In this document: piece by piece, positions 21,901-35,300 of the stretch
How positions within the stretch are numbered: the first letter of the stretch is position 1
Layout of the letters: every line of letters begins with the position of its first letter
Source: Nautilus pompilius
Lineage: Eukaryota > Mollusca > Cephalopoda > Nautilida > Nautilidae
DNA length: 64,000 nt
Assembly (NCBI GenBank): GCA_018389105.1
Contig: JACATO010002142.1
Location: 372,501 to 436,500, forward strand
Direction: 5' to 3'
Notes under the pieces: generated by a model
What the model was told of the DNA's origin: nothing
The model's database searches: none
Seen by the model: the letters and a program-made list of their open reading frames with translations, nothing else
Made by a program: the position numbers and the translations under genes

Positions 21901-24639
21901 GCGTCTAACCCCCCTTCTCTCTGTTCAAGAAGCTAACACCAGGGGCTCTTTTCGTGGGTGTCTTACGAGCCAATTATCTGACTCAGCCTTGTTTTACTTT
22001 AACCTATTCTAAATAGTCACCGCCTGGAAGCACGTCTTATGAAACAGTACTAAAAAAAATTGGAGGATTAAAAAACTACATAAAACAAATACCTTCTGCC
22101 TCATTAGTAGCGCTGCGCCTCTTTTATACGATCGGACTTCTTCAGGTACAGTTGGCCAGCGGGACACACCGCAACTCGTCTGTGATTATCTACGGAGTTT
22201 AAAAGTAATAGTTACTTACCGTATATAGAGCTTTGAAGAAGTATTAATAATAATATAGGGAGCGCAAGACGCAATTTTTTGTATCCCGCTGAGTTTGTGC
22301 TCTGGTTTATTAAAGCGCTGCTACTTGCGCGGATTCGTTCCAGGCAAAGTGCGCCATGGCGAACTCCAATTAACTTCAGCAGTATTTTGTTTCAGCACGA
22401 GGCTCACGTTTCTAATGGCACTTAGCCGTGCCGGTCTATTTACGGATAGTTGATCAGCTATCAAAAGTGTAGCAGGTATTTTGAACACACAACCACTAAT
22501 GACTTTAGAGAGCATTTCCCCCCATCCATCTCCGTAGGTCCGGAAGAGGAAAGTCCTTTCGTTTTACCCAATTTACGTTAGCCTTAATAGTTCCAACAAA
22601 ATGCAATATAAACAATCGATCGCTCAAAAGATAAACATCTGAAGGCCAAATGCAGTGTTTTTAGATCTAATAAACATCTGCACTTGAAAGTTTAGACCCA
22701 TAAGAGTCTAACTTTCCCCCGATGGGTGCGTACTCGAAATTTTCCAGCGTTCAGATAGTAGCCGACTCTGGTCACGTGGTATAGTAACGTAAGTTGAGAT
22801 CTACCGTCTGAGAATCCATTTAAAAAAAAAGTATTTAGCTAAAAAAGTGCAGTCTCCATGACTTTCAAGTTGGAATTCAAATCGTGCTGTAATTTTTCGA
22901 CCATAAAGACCCGTTTGTAGAATTCATTATTAATTTATCATTACTTTTATTTTAAGTCTTCCTGTCAAAGAGCAGTTAAACGATACATTTTCAAATTAAC
23001 AAATGAATTAAAAATATAGAAGAAAGCACAAATTACTTTCAGATGTGGTATATGATTTACCCAGACAAATCCAGCATTAAAATGATTTTATACGGTATTG
23101 TAAACAGAATTTTAAGATTTCTGTAATTTAGTTGTCATAAAGCGCCAAAATTCTAGAATATATGAGCTAAGCGTGCAGTAAGATTACTTGGAAATATTGG
23201 CTAAGCTTTACATCGATGGATTCAGGCGCCTAACATCACATCCCTCTTTAGCAAACTCTTGTCGGTTAAATAAAAAGAAGAGACCCAGATCTGAAGCAAA
23301 TAATTAATGTAGGAAAATCACTAATGGGAACCACTGGCATACAGACAAACATTTGGCAGTCACCGGTTCCCATCATGGTTGGGTAAAAGACTGACTTGCA
23401 CCTTTGTTTTGTTATAAGTACAGTATCAGGAAATGTTACATTCTAACACTTAATGGTGACTAAATAGAACATATGCCATTTGTAGTGTTGTGTTGTGAAA
23501 CTCAGTAAGTTGTTATTTACAAAAGTGATATCTTTGGGATAAGCATACAGGTCAACTGAATGCTCTATTTCTTTTTTTTGTTTTTGATAATTTATATTCA
23601 TCTGTTCAGAATAAAGTTAGGACGTCGTATATAAGAATTAAATATACGACACAAGTTTGTTTTTTTTTTTTTTAATTTGTGAATGGAGCTTTAAAAATGA
23701 CGACTATAGCAACATAAACTACAGATACAATGAGCTGATAATAATAACTTGGAAAAAGTAGTGGAAGTAAATTAGATGTCTGCAGCTATATCAACAATCG
23801 GTATTTAAAAAAAGAATATATTATGAAGTTGACACGTAATTCAGCCATCAGTAGACTGAAATCTTTGCAGAAATCTTATATTAAAAACTCAACAGTTGTG
23901 ACGCAGATGTAATAGTATTTATCAGCTTTACCTATAAGAAAGAATTTAATTTCCATAGCTTAAAGAGCTAGACGAGCCTGGTGTTCTATCTTCAGTATGA
24001 CCAACATACATACGTGCCTGTTTAATTAAACACGTGTTTGTGTTATTACTTCATCCTGTTGGGGGCACGGCACTGAGCATCACGTGTCTCATCTTACTTC
24101 ACCAGCAACAGGACAGACCATTGACACCCTCGTCACACGACTGAGACGGCAATCTAAGGCTGATCAGCGAGGCTGACAAAATTTTTCGGTAAAGAGCAGC
24201 AGTGATAGGAAACTGAGGACCAAGCAAAAAAATCAAGGTAAAAAATATCATTAAAAAATGTCCAGCAAGAAGTGAACTTTGGATTAATCGAATGGAATGT
24301 TTGCGTTCAAACGTTGGCCATTTCAGGTTCTGGGTTAAAGTAAATGAAAATGTATGAGACTCTATAAACTCAAAAGAGCGCAAATCTAAATCCCTGTAAT
24401 AAAAAATAATTTGCTTAAATATTTACCAGCCGTCATTAAGTTTTGTGTAAGTTTCCAGAGTCCAGTTAAATTCAGAAATGCTATTGTCACAAGAGTTTCT
24501 ACAGAAGACCCGAGTATGTGTGTTCCTCTCGCCAACCCTTACTACTCACTAACAAAAGAAAAACATTTATTGTCACAGAAGCTTGATGCATGGCAAATTT
24601 TCTGCTCCTGATTTCTACCAACAAACTTTGAGGAGCTGC
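21901..24639. other. Intergenic, nothing recognised
   Basis: Increasingly AT-rich unique sequence with short homopolymers. Open frames (22321-22515 and 24099-24383, minus) are not recognisable. Confidence 0.5.
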
Positions 24640-26290
24640 TCTAGAATCGTAACTGTTTCTGATCACATTCCAGTTTTTGGCAAAGATCAGACTGAACATG
24701 ATATCAGATTAGAGCAAATACACTCCACGTTAAGAGAAAACAAGAGTTTAAATCTTAAAAGTGAAGATTCAGTCTGGTCAAATTTAGTTTTATGGGTCAT
24801 GTTTTCTCATGTGGTATAATTCCTGAGGGGGAAAAAAAAAAGGACTGATGTAGTTTAAGCAGTCAACTCCTATGTCAACAGCAGAGATGAGAAGCTTCAT
24901 CTGTTTAGTAAATTTCATGGATGCTTAATTCCTGATGATTTGGCTACCAATAAGCCTCTATGGAAAATGAGGGACTTGAAGATTGAATGGCATTGGGGAA
25001 AACAACAAAATAAAGCTTTCATAAAATTAAAGGAAAGACTGTCAAGCACACGCAGATATAATGGCATATTAAAACCTGAGGGCAGAAACTCAATTCACTG
25101 TATATACCAGCCCAGTGGGACATGGTGGGATCCAGCATCAGTGATGGATACAACCTGTAGAATATACTAGCAGGACATGGATGTTGAGAGATACTACTCA
25201 CAGACCAAAAAAAGAGAAAAACCTTTGCAGTAGTCTGTTGTGAGAAATTCCATATGGGCTTAATTTCACATTAAATACAAACCAAAATCCATTAAAGTGA
25301 TATACTCAGCTACATCAAAACCTCCAGCAAGAACTGAATGATGGGTATTAGGCTACTACTATACACATTCAAAGTCAAATATCCATCCAGATCCACTGTT
25401 CCAGCAAATGCCCTATCCAGATTTCTGCATGGGAAAATAAAAAAAAAATTGATGTTAAAAATGCTGTTGCGAATGTATCTATTTAGTTACAGAAAACACT
25501 GATATTCTCAAAAGAGCCAAAATTGCATATCTGAGAATGGTTATGAAAATGATTTAAAACCATTCAAGAATGTGTGACATGAATTATCAGTGTTGCCCAG
25601 TGATCATCAAACTGTCATGGATCATCAAGTTAAAAGACTTATAGCTAAATATCATCTAGCTTGTGAAGTTGTTAACCAACAAACACAACCATAGATGTTA
25701 TAACCTGAGGAATTACCAAATGATCAATAGCAAAGCATTCACAAATTTCCTCGGACCATTTCCAAGTAGAAAAATATTATTAGTTTTTATTTTTACTCAA
25801 AATGCCAAAAATTGTATTGCTTATATCAATTACTGCAAAATCATTCATTACAGCACTAGGATATATCCAAGGCATGAAATACTAGGATTGGTACTCAACT
25901 AATATCAAAAGATTTTGTCCAATATCTCACAGAGATGGACCTACATGCTGGTCTGAAGCCACAGGCAAGTTTCAAATGAATAAAACCCTTCATAAAGCAA
26001 TCCATGAAGTAGTAATAGATATGACACTGGGAAAAGAAAATTATCAGATTTTTCTTAGCATACAGATCAACACATGTTCAACAGAAAGTTGAATACTAAA
26101 CTTCCACAGATACCATTACTAATTGAAGATGCAGAGAGCATAAGGTACAGAGATATGCCAAAAAAGAAACAGTATAATGACCAGCATCATAAAGCAAGAG
26201 GATCTAATTTAACAAGAGAGAGTTATTGTTCTATAAAGCATAGATTATCCACAATGCAAAAAAGAGCAGCCACACAATTATATATATGAA
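24640..26290 (+). mobile_element. Second degraded Ty3/Gypsy pol fragment
   Basis: On the plus strand the later RT reads VFGKDQTEHDIRLEQIHSTL, followed by remnants of the L-G-H-V step. The RT-RNase H linker has PLWKMRDLKIEWHWGKQQNKAF (24957-25020). RNase H remnants follow (Y-S-Q-T-K-K, then EKFHMG near 25240). The integrase C-terminal region reads AESIRYRDMPKKKQYNDQH (about 26130-26190). Stops and frameshifts are frequent, and no LTRs were recognised. It lies opposite in orientation to the copy at 17-21 kb and is much more CpG-depleted. Confidence 0.8.
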
Positions 26291-27329
26291 AGTAAGCTAT
26301 GTAACTTTACAAAATAAACATAGAATAGGCAGAAATAAGGCCCATATTAAACAGCTGACATCTAAAAAATAACCATTTTATTAAATGCCACTGATATTTT
26401 TAAACAGTAGGAACCCTTTTCATTCAGCAATAATTCAGATAAAATGATAATGAAGAATACATTTACATTTCAGGTGATGAGAACAATATTAAAATTTGGA
26501 GATCCACGAGTTAAATCCTAACAGTTCTTCTGAATTTTACTAATGATATTGTGAAATGTTCTTCAGTAATTGACTGAAACAACTTATTTTAAAATCATTT
26601 CAAGTTTTATAACATGGATAATGTGACCAAGAGTCTTTTCTTTATTTTGAACATTCATGTAGTTCTTTAATGGTATACAGCTTAACTAGATATCTGAACA
26701 TGGCTGGCAAAACAATTGTTTTCATCAAACCAAATCATTCAAAATCTGTGTAAAAAATATTGCGAGAGAGAAAATGTGTAGTCAAAAATAGTAAATATAT
26801 TTTTGGCTATTGAAAAATCAGTTGACCAGCTTTTTAATACTGTAATTTGGCTTTCTCCCATGCATAAAATGACAGACTAACATTTAAATGAAATCTTGAT
26901 AAAGAAAGATCCTTAAAGGTTGACAATAACTTTCTCTTACTGAGATCTAACAAAAAAGCACCACTTTTATCCCAGAAAGCAATATTAATCAGTTCATAGA
27001 CTGGTTTTGATCCTCTCATATGCTACATCTTCATTATAAAGCATTCTGTAGAAAGTTTATTACAAAACTCAAAAATTATTCATGACCATCATGTGAACAT
27101 AAATGGCATCTTTGCAACTGCCAAAAATTATTTCAAAAATATCTCAACAATTTTAGCCATAGAAGGTGATCCATATTGCCAAAACTGCCACTGAATTACC
27201 TCAAAGCTAAGCTGGTCATGTTCTCAAGCATTAAAGTGTCAATTGAAGAAGCTATACAGAGCTGAATCTGAAAATAGTATATACCTTATATGAAGAAATT
27301 AAAATCAACAAATGTACAAAATAGATCTC
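26291..27329. other. AT-rich intergenic sequence
   Basis: Nearly CpG-free sequence without recognisable features, probably ancient transposon remains. Confidence 0.4.
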
Positions 27330-27500
27330 CACCAGTTAACCAGGGATTTACAGGTATAGATTAACAGACTACATGTGAATCATCCTCCACTAAATGCCTA
27401 TGCTTGCAGGATAGAAGTTGCCATTTCAAAGACATGCCTCAATTGCAACATGGCTAAAACTGTTGAACACTGTCTTAGAGATGGTCCAGAATATGTCTAC
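27330..27500 (+). mobile_element. LINE reverse-transcriptase C-terminal relic
   Basis: The plus-strand frame reads HPPLNAYACRIEVAISKTCL, then NCNMAKTVEHCL. This is the Leu-Asn-x-x-x-x-Arg...Cys-x-x-Cys...Glu-x-x-x-His pattern found after the RT domain of jockey/CR1-type LINEs. It is short and broken. Confidence 0.5.
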
Positions 27501-29114
27501 AAATAGACAAATAGGCTGAGGCAGGACTATTCCCATCACTGTGAAACATTTTTTTTTTTTTAAACCATCTAACGAACAATATAGTTTCTACTGCTGAATT
27601 TCTATCTTTCTGGTGAACCACGAAAGTACTACTCTGAAACTTTGTGGGAGGAAACAACAAACAAGCAAGCATCCACACTTCCCAATGGATATTTTATTCT
27701 GCAAAATCTACAAGAATCACTTCATTAAAAAAGTTTCATTTTAAATTAAGTTATTACAATAAAGCACGAAACTATTATGATTTACATAAGGTGTCTGATA
27801 AAATGAAAGACTTATCAGTACAAGTTATAATATTTTAAACCATGAATGCTGAAAATTTATTCCACTCATTTACAATTTTGTTACTAAAAAAATAGGTTTT
27901 TACTATCAAATTGTCCTGAAACTTCAGCAAATTTATAACTATGGTCTCCAGTGTGGGTGACCTTATTAAACTGAAATAGTATTAAATATATGATCAAAAT
28001 CAATAAGAAAGCTATCACTCTAAGATCTCTCAAGCATTTAAAATTCAAACTGCACAAATCTTTCAGCATATTATTAATTCACAGCCATCTGGAAATATTT
28101 TAACAAATTCCTGCTAAACCATTTCTAATTATGCAGTATTTTTTGTATACTTTGATTAATTAGTTGGTTGTTCATCAGCACCATTATGACAGGTCCTGCT
28201 GCAGTGGGGGAAGGTAAAGAATGATGCTGCAGTTCCATGCAGTTCTTAAGCTGGATTCACTTCAGCTCAAGGTCCATAAGATGGATGGTTTCAAAAAAAA
28301 GTCACTCCATCTGTGCAAAGACTCCATCATACAGTACTATCAGGTGTGACTTTTTTCAAATATCATAGAACTGAAGTAAAACTATACTTATGCACTTTTC
28401 CTCCTGAGCTTTCCTTTTAACCATTTGCCATTGGTCATTTGACAATAAAAAAGTTGTTTAGATATCCTTGTCTGTATGCAAATGAAATGTCCATCCTGCC
28501 TTTGTAGTGACTTGATCAGGAGTGCCTCTATATCAGGCATTGAGACATACTTAAATACCTGTGTATGGAATTTTGATTTGCCATCTATGTGAAAGATAAC
28601 TCTTAGACATCTTCGAAATGTAGATGAATCAAGAACTTACATATTTCATAGAAATATTTCCATGTCCCTTGATAAAAGAAAAAAAAAAAAGGCATGCACT
28701 TAGCAAAATAGCTGCTAAAAATATTCTAACTAGACAACCATCTTTTTTCTAAGTGACATGTAGGTAATAAACTGAAAACACTATTATGTTAGTTGTTATT
28801 ACTGAATAGTGTTAACAAATTGTTTAGCTATAATAATAGTTCTGACTAAAATTTGGTTAACATGCTGTTCTTCTAAACTTTACAATGTCTATATACGTAC
28901 ATCCAAGAGTGACCCCTATCAATGCAGACAATATAGCATATAACACAATTTGTACAGACATTAAAAAAAAACAACAAACAAACAGGTAGGTAGTTACAGA
29001 ACATTCATGCACATATTAACTACAAAAATAATAACAAAAAATATCAATATATTTTTCAAGTAGATTCAGGTTCTTAAGTATAAACTATGTTCTTGTATTT
29101 AGAAGATCATGTTA
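27501..29114. other. AT-rich region downstream of ALG13
   Basis: No gene recognised. A small imperfect hairpin with arms 28290-28306 and 28346-28360 is the only structure noted. This stretch probably contains the ALG13 3' UTR. Confidence 0.4.
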
Positions 29115-29339
29115 TTACACAAATCCCATGACACCATCAAGAAAGGAGGCAAATTTCTTTGGATCTCCAGGTACAAATGGCTGTAATGTAATGTCATTCA
29201 GCTGGTGTAAGGTGTCAATGAGTGTGCTGCAAACAAAGAAAGCTTATCAGAATCTACTAAAGAAAGAAAGAAAAACTAGGAAAGAATCCCTCAAGCTAAA
29301 CAGTTAAACAGTTAAGATTTAAATAGCAATTAATATTCC

Positions 29340-29387
<48 letters not shown>

Positions 29388-32300
29388 TATAAAATAACTC
29401 TTTTGTAAAATAAAAGAAAATGTTAACCAAAATCTAGCTAATGGAAATAACTTTTTAGTATAAGCTATGTTTTGAAGAGGAATTCTTTTGATTTTCACAA
29501 GATTTTCGTTTGAAAGTTGAGTAATGGCAAGTCAAAGTCTCGAAAACTGTTATGGTTAAAACCCTGGGTATTTGCACATCTTAGCAATTAATCATTTCTT
29601 TAGATAAAAAAGAAAACTTAAAAATAAACTTTAGATTTTTTTTCTGTTTGGAAGATTTTTAAATAAAAGAATTTATATATTTATTTGAGGATCCTAATAT
29701 GAGAATTCAATAAAATGACTTGTTTTAGAATAACCGTCAAATAAGCAATTACCAAACAGAGTATGTACTATAATATTTAAATCATGGATTATTTCCCTTT
29801 GAGGTCACAACAACATAACCTTTCTTCCTTGCCTTTTTTCTCATTAGGCTAAAATTTAATAGGTGAAATAAAGTGTAGAACTTTCTTTTGTTATCCTACC
29901 ATAATACATTTTATTCCTGTATCAGTAAATATTATTAGATTTAGTTTTAAGTTAAACGTAATTTGTCAACCATGATAGATCACATTAGCAAATGTCACAG
30001 TAGCCAACCACAAAACAGGGTCGTTCCATGTCAAGTGAACCAAATTCTGGACTTGAAGAAACCCGACCCACTCATAAAAATTTGCAAAATATATATGTTG
30101 TAGCAGAAGCTCCTAGAATTCTAAATGTGAAACTTGAGCATCCTAAGTAAAAAATTGGCCGAGATATGGTCATTTTTCAGCATAGTCCCCCTATCAGACT
30201 TAAAAAACATCATCAATTTTCTTCCATTTATGCCTACATTTTTTCACTAGTTCCTGTTGGGCTACAGATACCAAACTTTGCAATCTGGAAGAACATTTTA
30301 CGTAGATTACGACTATGCATTTGGTTTTTCTGTATCTATCAACTCTTTCCTGTTGGCACTCTGCAAAAGCAAGAAAAATCTAGGCTGCTTTGTTTTTTGG
30401 CATTTTTGGTGGCTTCTTAGAGTACCTGTTGTACCATCCAGAACCATGCAAATTGAGTTTTCAGTATATGATTAGTCATATAAAGACTAGAAATAACATC
30501 TCGGTCAATTTTTTACTTAGGATGCTCAAGTTTCACATTTAGAATTCTATGAGCTTCTACTACAACATATATATTTTTGCAAATTTTTCTGAGGGGTTGG
30601 GTGTTGACCACTGGTCCACTTGACTTGGAATGACCCAACAGCATAATATTTAGAGTAATCTCCCATGTAAAGTTTAGTCTAAGGGAAATAACTCAAAACT
30701 ACGATCTCGATTTTGTGATGGAAAAAGATCAACTTAATACCACAAAAGACTAACATATAAGTTACAAAGCCAAATCTATAGCTTTAATTTCTTCACAGTT
30801 AGGTGTGTTAGTGCTGACAACACAAGTTCAAATCAAAGGGGATATCATGTGAATATAATTTGTGCAACATGATAAGAAATTATTTGAATATTTTGTGTGT
30901 AAAGGATTTCTTTAATTTAACCAACTCTATATGTGAAATAGTTCACAAAATAATAAAGAGACAAAATTTTAAAAGTTATAAAAATTAAATAAGTTAATAA
31001 ATAACGTATATACAACAGTGAAGGCAAGAGAGTATGAAGGATTAAACTACTTAGTAATTGTGGCATCTTAATCAGAAACTGAGCATTTGTTTAAAAATCT
31101 TGTTTAATAAAAATGAAATACTTTTGAAACATTTACAAATAAAGGAAAAACAAATTTCCCAAATTAAAAGCCTTTTGATTTTTTTTTAAAAATCAGTACA
31201 TATTTTCTAATGTTCCCATTTACTGTACATATTTTAAATTTCAAAATTCTTTTCTCCAGATATTGCTGTTTTGATGTTCACAAAACAAACAATCTATGCT
31301 ATGTGAGCAATACAGATTATTTACTCTTAAGGAAAAGAAAATTTCTTTCTGAGCACAAATGATGGAATGGTATCTGAGAGGGTTATCAGAGCCACAATGA
31401 TTTTGGGTGTGTAAAAATGAATTGGATAGAAATTACCTGCATGTGCAACGTAAGGAATGTCTGTGTTTGAACATTTCATTGGCTAGTTCAACCTGGTGGT
31501 TATCCATGAGAGTATCATTAATGACAGTGATGAGGGGTTTTCCAGCAGTAAGTGTCTCTAGTAATGTCCCTGCACCTACAAAGCAAAATAATATATACTG
31601 TATTAGTTCCACCTGGTGGTTGTCCATGAGAGTATCATTAATGACAGTGATGAGGGGTTTTCCAGCAGTAAGTGTCTCTAGTAATGTCCCTGCACCTACA
31701 AAGCAAAATAATATATACTGTATTAGTTCCACCTGGTGGTTGTCCATGAGAGTATTATTAATGACAGTGATGAAGGGTTTTCCAGCAGTAAGTGTCTTTA
31801 GTAATGTCCCTGCACCTACAGAGCAAAATAATTTATACTGTATTGGTTCTGTCATCCATGCTAAAAGAATCCACCTCAACTTCAACCCCAAAAGGCTATT
31901 AAAAAAATGCCCATTGATAAATTAAACATTTTCAGTATATGCCCATCCTCTTTTTTTTAGAAATAATTCAGAACAATAATTCAGTCTATTGAAGAATTCT
32001 GTAGACATAATGACCCTCAATCACTGCATTTATAGAAAATACAAGGAAAATTTGCCACCTCAGTTTTAATCAGTTGTAGCATTCAAAGCCCTTTTTCACC
32101 AGTGATGAATCTATGCCAGCAATAAATGGATTGTTTATTCATATTTTCCTGTTTACTGACACTTCATTGCCTACATATTTACATTGCATGACCATAGCAT
32201 TCTTTGGATATTGCCTTGTTTGGTAATGCTTCAAAAAAATGCTCTTTATATAGGCATATAATTGCTGCATCAATGATCCTGTGATTTTCTGTATTTAACT

Positions 32301-35300
32301 GACAGGTCATTGCTTAATGTGCTTTTTTCACATTATCATTTTACTACACCAATTCATTCCCACATCCATTCAAAATTCTTATAGCAAGCATTGTGTTTAG
32401 TCTGTATAGGGTTAAACTTTCCAGGATTCAGGTTGCAAGTGATGTGTGAGAAGTGACTAAAGATGATGTTAACAATGAAGATCCAGAACAACAATGCCTT
32501 GACAAAAGACTAGTGATATTAAAAAGTGACTCAGCAAATAGATCCAGTGATAAAACTGTAAAGCTAAGTGCAGTTATTTGTGTCCATTTGCATTTTATTT
32601 TCATTTTTTCTTTATCTTTGCCCTCTCCCCAAGACAATTTACTTTTCAGATTGTTTGTGTTGTGTAACTTTTCTTTCTCTGTCACTGACAAAGCAATTAT
32701 GAGTAAAAATCGCTCCAGTAATGTTTTAATGTTTTTTTTTTTTTTACATTCTTTTATTACATGTAGATTCATGCTGTCTGTCAAGTACATACAGTTTTAC
32801 TTGGCTTCTAATGTCATTTGGAGATATTTTCATATAGTTTAGTTCTTATATAGCAATGCATAAACTGTTGTAGATCATAGAAAAGTTTTGGTTTCATTTT
32901 CAATTTTCAGCAGAATCACCCACCATCAACTTAAAAATTTTGATATGAGTTTCAGTAAATTCCTGGGTGGCAATTAGAACCAATATGGTATATATATATA
33001 TATAGATATCATGTCAGAAAGAAATATTTGCAATAAGACTTTAAAAAGGACACAGCTATACTATGCAATGCATATAACACTCATCTGTACCTAACCAGGT
33101 GTTAAAAAATTTTAATGGAGATTAACATGCACTGTTAAAAAAAAAAGTCTTATTCTAAAGAGTTTTATTTATTTTTATTTTGAGTAAATAGTGTAGCAGC
33201 ATTGCCTGATAATGTTCAGTTAATACTTTACCTCTGTCTCTCTATAATACAGAAACTGGAAATAGGCAAGTTAAAAGAATGGTTTTACTAAAAATAGCAT
33301 GCATCTAGATAATTTTTCTTGGATACTTGATTTATCAGGATAAAATGATATCAAAGAGCAAGTTAAGTTTGCTGGACAATAAATTAAGATTTGTGTGTTA
33401 GTAAAGACTAAATAGAAGAGTTAAAAGCATTAAATATGTATGCAGTAAAGGCTAATTTGATTGGTATGTTAAATGAAATTATTGTTTCTTAAATGGTAGA
33501 AGTTCTAGTTCCATTATACAAGACACAAAATGGTGTGGTTTATGCACAGAATCCTCAGTACCAAAAAGATTTGTTTACTCAGAGAAGGATCAAAAGAGAC
33601 AAGAATGATTAGAGATGTGAGCAATTATACCTTTCAAGAAAGACTACAAAAGTATAGATTACTCAGTTGTAACTATTTTGATTTAGTGATGATTGATTGA
33701 AGTATTCAAAATTTCTTCCATGAAAGAGAAAGATAGCCATAGACATTCTTTTTTATGTGAAAAATATATAATGCTCTAGGTCATCAACACAAAAAAGCCA
33801 GTCAGACTTGATTAAATGTTAAAATTTTTCTTTCAACGGTTATAGACTGTAAATGCTTAAATGTCATGCCAAGAAATGAGTCAATGGTTTTAAGAATCTG
33901 CTTGATGTCTATTTTAAAGCAAAAAAGGACCATTTAAAAGTTTAAAACTTATATATGTCTGGGTGCCATCTTTACTTCATCTTTAACTACTAACATGAAG
34001 ACCTGAATGAGACATTTACCTGCTTTTCTGTCTTATAAAATGTTTTTTTTTTGTTCTTTATAAAAGATGAAGTAAAGGTGAATTTTTCTTTTTCATACAT
34101 TGTTCTAAAAAAATATGCAGCCTAATATGCATTTATTAGAGAAAGAGTCACTAAATAAATACAATACTCAGCAGAATAGTGAAGAAGTGATTGTAATGTT
34201 TTCCTTGAAAAATTGAATGAAACAGTGCACTATCTCTACAGTTGGTTAGTAATGTTCAAATAAAAGTTTATGAAAAGTTTTTTTGCTCATTCTTTGAAAC
34301 AAAAATAATTACCATATTTAGTAAATAATAACAGCTTTATTAGAATGTTTCCTGGTCTTAAACATTTGAAATTTGCTGAATGATGGAATATATTATATCT
34401 ACTGAGTTTGGATTTTACATGTTTAAGAGAATACTTAATAGAGGTTTTCAAAATAATTAGTGGTTTAGGGGATGGGCAGACAATATATTTCCAAATATGT
34501 ACAATAACTAAAACTGGTTGTCATAATTTGAAAACTAGCTAAAATTCTGACACATTAAATATTGGAAAATATTTTTCTAGTAATAGAACTGTTAATGCGT
34601 GCAATACATTTAAAGTTATTTCTTTTAGCGCAATGGACTTTTCACATAAAGTGTATTTCAAAAAGATTAATGTAAAACATTTAAAAAATCTTAATTAAAT
34701 TTTCTAATCACAATTTTAAAATTGAAAATATATTTACTAGCATTATTTTTAGAAATTTTAATCGATAAAATTGAATTACTTATTTAAGTAAAAGGGTTGA
34801 TTACTTAAGGTTTTGCCAAGAATATGACAACCTGTTAAAAATGTTTTATAAAATTTAAAATAAAGATTGAACGATGATAGGCAATATATGAACTTTTCCA
34901 CCACAATCGGTTGCTTTTGTTTTATGTCATATGTACTGATGAACTTCTTTCATAAAGAGACTTAGACTACATCGAAAAAAAATAATTTGGTTACACAGGA
35001 TAAAAGGAACATCAGAATCAGAATTTTGTGTTAAACATTTTTTAAGTGAAAAGTGAAAAACAAAAAAAAAAAACTCACCAGCATGACTGATGATCAGAGA
35101 TGCAGATGCTATATCTTCTTTGATACATTGTTTATAATCATAGGATTCAACATGTACACCAAACAGATTTCTCGACATTGGCTCATGCTTACCAGATCCT
35201 ATCTGCAATTTCAACAATTCGTAGCCAAGATTTTTCAGCGTCTGGAACGAACATTAACAAAACACAACAAACATTTGATAATATTCGAAATAAGTGGAGC

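Noticed and set aside
28290-28360. Small A/T-rich hairpin
   Set aside because: Arms are short and low in complexity with no flanking duplication; probably chance.
31433-31891. Single 152-aa three-repeat protein
   Set aside because: The frame runs through intron tails with acceptor sites; it is the duplicated ALG13 exon. Read-through inclusion remains possible and is listed as a finding.
32428-32842. 120-129-codon frames on both strands
   Set aside because: No recognisable domain, low-complexity composition, located in an ALG13 intron without exon signals.
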